Of a stretch of 13,027 nt of DNA, positions 7,203 through 13,027 are shown piece after piece; within the stretch, counting starts at the first letter, position 1; each line of letters begins with the position of its first letter. Below the pieces are notes generated by a model, which searched no databases, was not told where the DNA came from, and saw only the letters and a list, made by a program, of their open reading frames with translations. The translations under genes were made by a program, and so were the position numbers. The DNA is from Baffinella frigidus (taxonomy: Eukaryota; Cryptophyceae; Cryptomonadales; Baffinellaceae). Location: contig MU647016.1 of the NCBI GenBank assembly GCA_026770585.1, forward strand, positions 174,440-187,466, in the 5' to 3' direction.

Positions 7203-7306
7203 TATCCCTTCAGTGGCGAGTACGCCCATACGCCCTACCGTAGGGCCCTAGGACTGCCTAGGACCTCTTGGTGGTCAATTTTGACCGCCTCGCCACTTAA
7301 GGGATA
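7203..7306 (-). mobile_element. 104-bp TIR element, copy c
   Basis: It reads in the opposite orientation to copies a and b, with ends TATCCCTTCAGTGGCGAG and CTCGCCACTTAAGGGATA. Its stem-loop is GGTCAATTTTGACC (6-bp stem) at the position equivalent to those in a and b. It begins 8 bp after the large inverted repeat ends. It lies downstream of the zinc-finger gene, about 70 bp past its stop. Confidence 0.8.
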
Positions 7307-7373
7307 GCCCGGTACCCCTGTAATCAGACGCGTGCCATCTCTCGGGTGGAAAATACATGTATTGTTGCTAGGC

Positions 7374-8420
7374 TTACAGATTCGCACTCGCGTGAGTGCG
7401 CATGTGCCTACCCAGGTTGCCGGCCTGAGAGAACGCCTTGCCGCATGTCTCGCAGACATGCGGTCTCTCCCTCGTATGCGTCCGCATGTGCACAGCAAGA
7501 CCGCCGGACTTGGAGAACGCCTTGCCGCATGTCTCGCAGACACACGGCCTCTCCCCCGTATGCGTCCGCGTGTGCCTAGCCAGGTCGCCGGACTCCGAGA
7601 ACGCCTTGCCGCACGTCTCGCAGACGTACGGCTTCTCCCCCGAATGCACCCGCATGTGCGTAGCCAGGCTGCCGGACGTCACGCACGCCTGGCTGCACGT
7701 CTTGCAGACGTACGGCCTCTCCCCCGTATGCATCCGCATGTGCACAGCAAGGCCGCCGGACTCACAGAACGCCTTGCCGCATGTCTCGCAGACATACGGC
7801 TTCTCCCCCGAATGACCCCGCATGTGCCTTGCCAGGTTACCGGCCTCGGAGAACGCCCTGAAGCACGTCTTGCAGACGTACGGCCTCTCCCCCGAATGTG
7901 TCCGCATGTGCCTTGCCAGGTTGCCGGCTAAGGAGAATGTCTTGCAGCACGTCTTGCAGACGTACGGCCCGCACTCGAAACCGTCCGTCGCGCGCCCGCC
8001 TCGTCCCTCCTTCTCTCCTTCTCTCCGTCCTCCCGTCCTTCCCGTCACCCTCCCCTCCATTCCCACCCTCTTCCTCGATACCTGACCGTCACACTCTCCC
8101 ACAACATCACTACTCCCTCGCCCCCCCCCCCGCCCCGACCCCATCCTGCCAGAGCTCTCGGTGATGACTCTTCGCAATACCGTGCTGTCTCCCAGCGAGT
8201 TCGCAAGCTGCAGCTTGCCCAGTCCTTCGCACCGCCCAACCAACACAAGCATGACCACGATAGCCATCGCAGCCGCGAGTCCCTTCGCTCGGCAGGCAGT
8301 TCGCCCCCCTTGTGCCGCAACGAGGCCCCGGATTCTCTCCGCCTGACCTCCCCGCTGCCTTTCCCTCCGCCCCCCCAGCCAGAAGTCTTCCCTCGTCTTC
8401 TCGTCGTCGAACCGCACCAT
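7374..8420 (-). CDS. Seven-finger C2H2 zinc-finger protein
   Basis: Predicted 348-residue nucleic-acid-binding protein, probably a nuclear DNA-binding regulator. Residues 153-348 are seven tandem C2H2 fingers of exactly 28 residues each (C-x2-C-x12-H-x3-H) joined by TGERP/SGEKP-type linkers. Recognition residues at helix positions -1, 2, 3 and 6 read LGNR, EGNR, EGGV, TGST, EGDR, KGGV and QGNR. Finger 4 has Cys in place of the usual core Phe, and the last linker is TRERP. Residues 1-152 are Arg/Gly-rich and low in complexity, with one hydrophobic stretch (about 48-62), and match nothing known to me. The start at 8420 is the first ATG after an in-frame TGA; a later Met (93 or 121) or an unseen upstream exon is possible. 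The stop is TAA, right after the last finger. I see no intron. The array is an 84-bp tandem duplication in DNA, so the antisense frames also stay open. Confidence 0.85.
   Translation of the reverse strand: MVRFDDEKTREDFWLGGRRERQRGGQAERIRGLVAAQGGRTACRAKGLAAAMAIVVMLVLVGRCEGLGKLQLANSLGDSTVLRRVITESSGRMGSGRGGGRGSSDVVGECDGQVSRKRVGMEGRVTGRTGGRREGEKEGRGGRATDGFECGPYVCKTCCKTFSLAGNLARHMRTHSGERPYVCKTCFRAFSEAGNLARHMRGHSGEKPYVCETCGKAFCESGGLAVHMRMHTGERPYVCKTCSQACVTSGSLATHMRVHSGEKPYVCETCGKAFSESGDLARHTRTHTGERPCVCETCGKAFSKSGGLAVHMRTHTRERPHVCETCGKAFSQAGNLGRHMRTHASANL
7377..7964 (-). repeat. 84-bp tandem repeat encoding zinc fingers
   Basis: Seven 84-bp units are in register with the finger codons. High similarity between units at DNA level suggests expansion by unequal exchange rather than ancient fingers. 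The units keep different helix residues, so some diversification followed. Confidence 0.85.
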
Positions 8421-9230
8421 CCGCGGCCTTCCCGTTGCCTTCTCTCTCCGCCCCCCCTGTCTTACTCGAACGCCTACCGCGCCTCCGCGTCAACCAGCCA
8501 GCAATCGTTCGGCAAGAACAACCGATTCGGTTTCCCATCAGACCGCTTCGCCCCGGATTCTCTCCGCCTGACCTTCCCGCTGCATTTCCCTCCGCCGCCC
8601 CGTCTTCCTCGATCCCCCACCTTCGCCTTCTCGCACAGCTTCCCCCTCCCTCTTTCCACCCGCCAAGGGATTATTCAGTGTTGTATGAACCTCTGCACCC
8701 GCCAAGCAAGACGCTCGTCTCCCTCACTCCCTCCTGTCTCCCGCTCGTCTCCGTCCGGGAGACAGCCAAAACTCGTCTCCGTCTCCCCGTCTCCCCGGGA
8801 GACACGTCTCACCGTCTCACGTCTCCCCGACCCTGGACACGCTGACGGTAAAAGTCATTTACCCGACAAACAAATTGAGTTTTCTCCAAAAGTGGACGAT
8901 TTGGGAATTGCGTGTAAACTGACCGAAGATTTGACCATCAACTTTGGCTCGAGCGAGGAGGATGGCAAGGAGTGCCCTATGCCGCACGTGGTCGTCGGCC
9001 CTTCGCCTATCCTCACAATCCAGGCCGCCATCACGGCTGCCTGGGGTGCTGGTTCCGAATCCGCCTTTCACGCCGCTGAGGATCCTAGTGGGGCAGCCGG
9101 TTCCTCCCCACACCTCTGCACGCGCATTTTCCAGCGGGCGGCGAGGAGAAGGCGGGGGTGGGCCTGGGGAAGGTGCAGGGAGGAACATTGGAGGGGCGGG
9201 GGGTCGCACCAACGAGGAGAGCAGGGCTGA
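8310..9230 (+). CDS. Candidate ORF, unknown function
   Basis: A 306-codon open frame with no family I recognise. The first part (about residues 1-180) is Pro/Ser/Arg-rich and contains an internal repeat (DSLRLT-PL-FPPPP, twice) that comes from a DNA duplication. It lies partly antisense to the 5' end of the zinc-finger gene, so this half may be an artefact of GC/CT-rich DNA. Residues about 185-270 have a mixed, protein-like composition (VDDLGIACKLTEDLTINFG, then HVVVGPSPILTIQAAITAAW), which is the main reason to list it. No signal peptide, membrane segment or catalytic motif is visible. Only that second half may be a real exon of a split gene. Confidence 0.3.
   Translation: MCRNEAPDSLRLTSPLPFPPPPQPEVFPRLLVVEPHHPRPSRCLLSPPPLSYSNAYRASASTSQQSFGKNNRFGFPSDRFAPDSLRLTFPLHFPPPPRLPRSPTFAFSHSFPLPLSTRQGIIQCCMNLCTRQARRSSPSLPPVSRSSPSGRQPKLVSVSPSPRETRLTVSRLPDPGHADGKSHLPDKQIEFSPKVDDLGIACKLTEDLTINFGSSEEDGKECPMPHVVVGPSPILTIQAAITAAWGAGSESAFHAAEDPSGAAGSSPHLCTRIFQRAARRRRGWAWGRCREEHWRGGGSHQRGEQG
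8325..8596. repeat. Direct repeat of ~46 bp, GC/CT-rich
   Basis: GCCCCGGATTCTCTCCGCCT and the following 26 or so bases occur at 8325-8371 and again at 8550-8596 with a few changes. A weaker copy of the CCTTCCCGTTGCCTTC part lies near 8427. The repeat spans the 5' end of the zinc-finger gene. Confidence 0.75.
8719..8830. repeat. GTCTCC-rich microsatellite-like tract
   Basis: About seven GTCTCC and two GTCTCA words, with two inverted GGGAGAC words that can form small hairpins. It lies within the low-complexity half of the 8310-9230 open frame. Confidence 0.7.
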
Positions 9231-9580
9231 GGGGGAGGCGAGGCACGTGCAGCCCGCTCGCTCGATTGGGGAGGCTGGCGTGAGGACGAGCGAGGGGGCT
9301 AGCGGAGAGGACGGGGGGGTCTGGGTGCAGAAGCGGCTCGTTGATTTGAAAATCTGCTCGCGCCGAGAGGTTCGCACCCCCCCAATCCCGACCTGGCCTC
9401 TTCCAGTGCCGAGCAGCTTACCCGCACCGTGCTCCGCGTAGCACGCGGCGCAGTGCTGCCCGAGCACGCGCACGCACATGGCACCGCGACCCGCACCCGG
9501 CACCGCATGTCACCACCCCGGGTGCCCGTCTGCACCCGGGTGCCACCGCATCACCATGGGCGCGTTCAAAAAGAGGGTCA
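9231..9580. other. No gene identified; GC-rich
   Basis: GC-rich sequence open in several frames and with no domain. It holds GCACCCGGGTGC, a perfect 12-bp palindrome near 9532, and CGCTCGCTCG/CGAGCGAG inverted words near 9260-9295. The long leftward open frame 8859-9503 has no recognisable domain and looks like a product of base composition. Confidence 0.45.
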
Positions 9581-9846
9581 CATCAGTACTGGCGCGTCCT
9601 GGGTTAGTACGGGCGCGTCTGAGGGTACACAAAAGTTAGTACTGGCGCGTCCTGAAGGGTCACTCAGAACTGAAGAGCCCCCACCCCCTCCCGAGTGCAA
9701 AACCTCCGTTTTCAGCTTCCTCACTAGACCTGAAGGGAGGCAATCGCAGAAGTCAACTCACCCTGCGCACCGTCAACTTTTGCCAATTTCCCGAATTTCC
9801 ACCATATCGAAAACAGGAAAAAAATGTCGGTGTAAGATTAGTTTGC
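9581..9846. repeat. Triplicated TAGTACTGGCGCGTC word; no gene
   Basis: GTACTGGCGCGTCCTG-type words occur three times between about 9583 and 9655. Two CCTGAAGGG words follow. The rest, to 9846, shows nothing recognisable. Confidence 0.6.
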
Positions 9847-9998
9847 GAAGCGTCCAGCCCTGAAACTCCTGAAGCGGATCAAATCGCCTCTACGCTCCAA
9901 AAAAGTCTAAAAAGGGGGTACGAAATCAAAAAGGGGGTGAGGTAGAGGCGATTTGATCCGCTTCAGGTCCAAAAACAGGAGTCAGGGCTGGACGCTTC
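9847..9998. mobile_element. Fold-back element
   Basis: Left arm 9847-9893 and right arm 9942-9998 are inverted copies (GAAGCGTCCAGCCCTGA; GCGGATCAAATCGCCTCTAC). The right arm carries about 10 extra bases. The loop is rich in AAAAAGGGGGT. It lies upstream of repeat R2 in the proposed intron before the S4 exon. Confidence 0.8.
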
Positions 9999-10065
9999 CG
10001 TAACGAAGATGGAGTTAATGCCCGACCTCCTTTTCCCCGAGACGGGGTTTTTCGCGCCTTCGTCT

Positions 10066-10185
10066 CCATTCTACAACAACGTGTAGTGTGTGAGAAAACT
10101 CCAGATCCGTGTAGTACCAAAAAAACCGCAGGGCGTCTTAGAATGTGGTCATGCTGGTCTTGTAATCAATAAATTATCTCTCTCC
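10066..10185 (+). repeat. Repeat R2 copy 2, at intron 3' end
   Basis: This copy matches the minus strand of 3191-3312. It ends in ATTATCTCTCTCC directly followed by TCCTGCAG, the 3' splice site of the S4 exon at 10194. It therefore supplies the polypyrimidine tract, and a branch-point-like TGTAATC lies about 30 nt upstream of the acceptor. A CCCCGAGACGGGGTTTTT hairpin plus T-run lies just upstream, near 10036. Confidence 0.8.
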
Positions 10186-10193
10186 TCCTGCAG

Positions 10194-13027
10194 GCGGTTG
10201 GGTTCATCAAGCGGGGGTTGGTCGAAGTGGACGGGATTGTCGCGCACATCGGCCAGCGCGTCTCCCCCTCTGCCAAGGCAAGCGCCCTACACCTACCTCT
10301 GTCCCAGTAGATTTCGGCTCGCCATTATTTCGCCCCCCCCCCTAATTTCACAGGTAAATTTTGACCCCCCCCCCATGAAATTTACCCGTACAATTTAGGG
10401 GGGGGCGAAATAATGGCGAGCCGACATTGAAGTGGGACAGTGGAAGTGGACGGCAATGTCGCGCACATCGGGCAGCGCGACTGCCCCTCTGCCGAGGCAA
10501 GTGCCCTACACACTGCACCCGAAACAATACACACCTCCACACACGGCGCCCCCGCCTTGTGAGGACCATCTCGGGACGAGCCCGATCCTCCGGAACAGGG
10601 GAATCCCGACTGAACAGGGGAATACATCAGTGGAGGGTAGGAACAATCCAACAGGTTAGGAGCCTGTACCAAAACGCCACAAACGGCGCCCCCCCCCTCC
10701 AGGTTCGGCTGCTCCCCACTAGCCCTCGGAGGTGGCTCAAATAGTGCTCTGGGGCATTTTCGATTAACCTTGGATCGGGGTCAAAAGTGACCCCGATCCA
10801 AAGAAAAATCAAAGACATTCCAGGGCACTATTTGAGCCACTTGGGAGGGCTGGTGGCCCGGAAGGGGAGGAGGAGCAGAGGATTCCCGCGCTCTCCCCAA
10901 ACCCTAAACTCTACACCCTGGACCCTTAATCCTAACCCCTGAATTCTAAACCCTAAACCCTAAACTCTAGACCCCAAACCCCCAACTCCAAACCCTAAAC
11001 CCTAAAAGGGAGGAGGAGGCGGAGGAGAGACTCTTCGTGCTTGACTCTCCCCCAACCCTCAGCCCTAAACCCTGAATTCTAAACCCTAACCCCTACACCC
11101 TAAACCCTGAATTCTAAACCCTGAATCCTAAACCCTAAACCCTGAATTCTAAACCCCAAACCCTAAACCATAAACCCTAAACCCTGGACCCTAAACCCTG
11201 AACCCTAAACCCTAAACCCTAAACCATAAACCCCAAACCCTAAACCATAGACCCCAAACCCCAAACCCCAAACCCCACACCCCAAACCCCAAACCCTCAA
11301 CTCTAAATCCCAAACTTCAAATCCTAAACCCTAAACCCTAAATCCACAACCCCAAACCCCAAACCCTAAACCCCGAACCCTAACCGCTAAACCCTCAATC
11401 CTAAACCCTGAACCCTAAACCCGAAACCCTCCACAATCGCCCCCCCCCCCCTCCCTTCCGAGGCTGCTCCCGGAAGGGGAGGAGCATGGGCTCCCTGAAC
11501 CCTGAACCCTAAACCCTGAACCCTAAACCCTAAACCCTACACCCTCAACCCTCGACCCTAAACCCTAAACCCGAAACCCTAAACCCTTAAACCCTAAACC
11601 CTTAACCCTACACTCTAAACCCTAAACCCTAAACCCTGAACCCTCAACCCTCGGAACGCTCCCCCCTTCCAGGTGCGCTTGCTTCCTGAAGGAGCGGAAG
11701 AACAGAGTGAGAAGGTGACCATCGTGCTCAACAAGCCCGTCCACTGGGTGAGAGCCCTATTTTATCTCACAGAATGTATTTCATAATTGGTTTCTGAAAG
11801 TCAAATCACCCACAAAATCGTCAACTTATTGTTTACTATCTCTAATTAAAATATTAAGTTGACGATTTTGTGGGGGATTTGGCTTTCTAAAACCGATTAA
11901 TAAATAGATTGTGTGAGATAATATTATCCCACCATTAACGCGATTTGTGAGGTAACTAATCCGGGCGGAGGTCGGTGCCTTGAAAATCGGGGATTAGTCA
12001 ACATTCGAGGCAATCCTCGTGTTTTAGGGCTTAGGGTTCAGAGGGTTTACGGGTTAGGGTTCAAAGGGTGTAAGGGTTCGGGTTCAAAGGGGTGTCAAGG
12101 GCTGTTCTCTCACGCACCCACGGTCGCGTGTAAAACCTGTAAATATCGGTACAACCTTTCAAAGCGCGACACGCCTGTGTCTGACACGGGTAGCGTCTGT
12201 TTCCGACACGGATTTTGAAACATTGTCAGATTAAAACATTGTACAGTTCAAACAATTGTACGGAACGGGTGCCGTTTTAAAACATTGTACGATTAAAACA
12301 TTGTACGGTTAAAAAACGTGTACAGCGCGCGCGGGAACAGCCCATTGCGCCCCACCTGGGTTCGGGTTTGGGCTTTCTGGTGTTGGGTGTGGGGTGTGGG
12401 GTTTGGGGTTTGAACCACACGGACGCGCAGAACAGGTTTTCCCATAATTTTTTTTTTTACAGGTTTCGCAGAATTAAACCCAAAACATTGTGCAGGTTTC
12501 GCAGAATTTATACACTGTAAAGAGCGACACGACTGTGTCTCACACTGACAACGTGTGTGCCTGACACAGATCAACTTTTTTTCCAGGGTCGCAGAACCCC
12601 GACTCCTCCTATGGGGTCATGATGCGGTCCACCAGATGCAGTCACAAACATGTAGCGCACGCACAGACCAAAGCAAACCCCAAACGATTTTACCCGGCGG
12701 CTCCTAGGCTAGTATACGTACATGTCGCCCACCCAGGGGGAAGATTGCCTTACAAAATCAGAACATTGTTTTACAGGTTCGCGCGAACAGGTTTCTCATG
12801 ACTTGAAAAAAATATTTTACAGGTTTCTCATAATTAAAATCAAAACTTTGTGCAGATTTCGCAGAACTCGGACGCCTCTCAGGAGGACATGAAGCGCCTC
12901 GCCGTGCGCCTCCTCACTTTCCGGAACGAGTTCCGCCACCAAACCAGCCGGCGGAATTCCACCCCGGAAACACCTGGGGAAAACGGCACCCCGGATTTAG
13001 ACGGGGGAAATGGTGGGGGGGGGGAGG
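10194..13027 (+). CDS. S4-domain RsuA/RluF-type pseudouridine synthase (split, partial)
   Basis: Likely RNA pseudouridine synthase (uridine to pseudouridine), COG1187-like. Three exons, all joined in phase 0. Exon A 10194-10277 (after CTCCTGCAG; donor AAG|GCAAGC) gives 28 residues with the end of an S4 RNA-binding domain (IKRGLVEVDG, RVSPSAK). Exon B 11673-11747 (CCTTCCAG to TGG|GTGAGA) gives 25 residues ending TIVLNKPVHW, the LNKP motif that opens the catalytic domain. Exon C, from 12856 to the window end, begins ISQNSDASQED and continues RLAVRLLTF, as in relatives with a VSGQ-ED-AV-L-T stretch after LNKP; then comes a Ser/Pro/Gly-rich insert. The catalytic Asp motif (GRLD) would lie beyond the edge. 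Exons carrying the S4 start were not found; an organellar role is possible but unproven. The first intron is GC-AG. Family assignment is by eye, from motif order and phase. Confidence 0.75.
10299..10440. mobile_element. 142-bp fold-back in first intron
   Basis: Ends CTGTCCCA and TGGGACAG. The arm TCGGCTCGCCATTATTTCGC (from 10314) is perfectly paired with 10400-10424. An inner stem GGTAAATTT/AAATTTACC (10353-10361 and 10378-10386) encloses a C-run. It starts 21 nt after the GC donor. It lies between the S4 exon and a decayed copy of that exon. Confidence 0.85.
10441..10517 (+). pseudogene. Decayed duplicate of S4 exon
   Basis: Matches 10228-10297 at about 88% by eye, covering the end of exon A, its GC donor and the first intron bases. 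Its potential donor is GAG|GCAAGT. It lacks the exon start and, entering after the nearest AG (10439-10440), it is out of the S4 frame. It reads as a tandem duplication now split by the fold-back at 10299-10440. Splicing from it would give no S4 sequence. Confidence 0.75.
10716..10856. mobile_element. ~140-bp fold-back with 14-bp perfect core
   Basis: Arms of about 65 bp pair over GCTCAAATAGTGC-type sequence. The centre is TTGGATCGGGGTCA (10770-10783) against TGACCCCGATCCAA (10788-10801), with a 4-nt loop. The outer ends are CCACTAGCCCTC and GAGGGCTGGTGG. A fragment of its right end occurs at 2522-2536, so it is a dispersed family. It lies within intron 1. Confidence 0.85.
10900..11655. repeat. 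CCCTAAA-type intronic minisatellite
   Basis: Roughly 700 bp of degenerate CCCTAAA, CCCTGAA, CCCCAAA and CCCTCAA words, C-rich strand on plus. It is broken by GC-rich GGAAGGGGAGGAG segments near 11010 and 11455. It fills the 3' half of the intron and ends about 15 nt before the exon B acceptor. Being degenerate and intronic, it is not a chromosome end. Confidence 0.9.
11762..11921. mobile_element. 160-bp MITE near exon B donor
   Basis: Ends TTATCTCACA and TGTGAGATAA. Perfect 20-bp inner arms CCCACAAAATCGTCAACTTA (11809-11828) and complement (11855-11874). A/T-rich with no ORF. It starts 14 nt after the GTGAGA donor of exon B, in intron 2. Target duplication unclear. Confidence 0.85.
12020..12075. 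repeat. Short TTAGGG-like tract
   Basis: TTAGGGCTTAGGGTTCA and GGGTTAGGGTTCAAAGGG words, G-rich on plus, so opposite in polarity to the 10900-11655 tract in the same gene. A G/T-rich stretch near 12355-12415 is similar but weaker. Confidence 0.6.
12135..12854 (+). repeat. Internally duplicated intron 3' region
   Basis: The intron before exon C contains repeated words: AAAACATTGTAC-type (five or six times between 12217 and 12312, and again at 12483 and 12766), GCGACACG-CTGTGTCT (12167 and 12523), and ACAGGTTTC (12461, 12493, 12773, 12788, 12820). These look like serial duplications of the stretch that precedes the true acceptor. Confidence 0.7.
12587..12640 (+). pseudogene. Decoy copy of exon C start
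   Basis: After TTTTTTTCCAG comes GGTCGCAGAACCCCGAC, matching the true exon start ATTTCGCAGAACTCGGAC but one base shorter. It continues alike through the GCGG at about 12627 and then diverges. From the inner acceptor (12595) the frame is open to a TGA at about 12799, so inclusion would truncate the enzyme just after LNKPVHW. Confidence 0.6.

Noticed and set aside
7332-7931. 199-residue plus-strand open frame across the zinc-finger array
   Set aside because: It is the antisense of an 84-bp in-register repeat, so lack of stops in one unit repeats in all. The peptide shows only the repeat period and no domain.
8859-9503. 214-residue leftward open frame
   Set aside because: GC-rich region open in several frames. 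Composition is Pro/Ala/Arg-rich with no domain, and it conflicts with the more protein-like plus frame.
10900-11655. Functional telomere
   Set aside because: Units are degenerate, interrupted by GC-rich segments and flanked by coding exons on both sides.
12619-12801. 60-residue plus open frame as an independent gene
   Set aside because: It is the tail of the decoy copy of exon C within an intron. No domain.

Overview
The window looks like nuclear DNA of a eukaryote, probably a unicellular alga or related protist. The evidence is split genes whose exon joins keep frame, degenerate TTTAGGG-type (plant/alga-style) telomere-like repeats, a C2H2 zinc-finger gene, and a very high load of short fold-back elements. 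There is no prokaryotic operon layout, and I see no rRNA or tRNA gene. I cannot name the genus. A GC-AG intron and a repeated intron core fit lineages with introner-like introns (dinoflagellates, some other algae), but that is inference.

Four gene regions can be supported. (1) A leftward gene at 3068-3586: two short exons join in matching phase to make an exact 34-residue TPR unit, and a possible first exon starts at 3586. (2) A possible rightward first exon at 3658-3795 with an organelle-presequence-like N terminus, head-to-head with gene 1. (3) A leftward intronless gene at 7374-8420 with seven tandem C2H2 zinc fingers. (4) A rightward split gene from 10194 to beyond the right edge. Its three phase-0 exons encode an S4 RNA-binding domain running into the N terminus of an RsuA/RluF-type pseudouridine synthase. 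A long open frame at 8310-9230 (+) is a weaker candidate. Most of these exons are too short to show as long open frames.

Repeats, left to right: a CTCAACA heptamer satellite (1-212); a mosaic of dispersed repeats and fold-backs (213-1590); degenerate telomere-like tracts and dispersed repeats (1800-2980); the TPR gene; a roughly 760 bp element with matching ends and a GC-rich core (4082-4844); dispersed-repeat blocks (4900-6495) interrupted by telomere-like sequence and a fold-back; a large nested inverted repeat (6641-7194) next to copies of a 104-bp element; then the zinc-finger gene, the candidate ORF, and the pseudouridine synthase gene, whose introns are filled with fold-backs, telomere-like minisatellite and decayed copies of its own exons.

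The most notable points are these. A roughly 120-bp sequence forms most of one TPR-gene intron and also the 3' end of an intron in the pseudouridine synthase gene, in the same orientation relative to transcription. Three copies of a 104-bp element keep a small stem-loop while its bases change. The pseudouridine synthase gene carries decayed exon copies inside its introns. The genes show no sign of acting in one pathway. What they share is the repeat environment.
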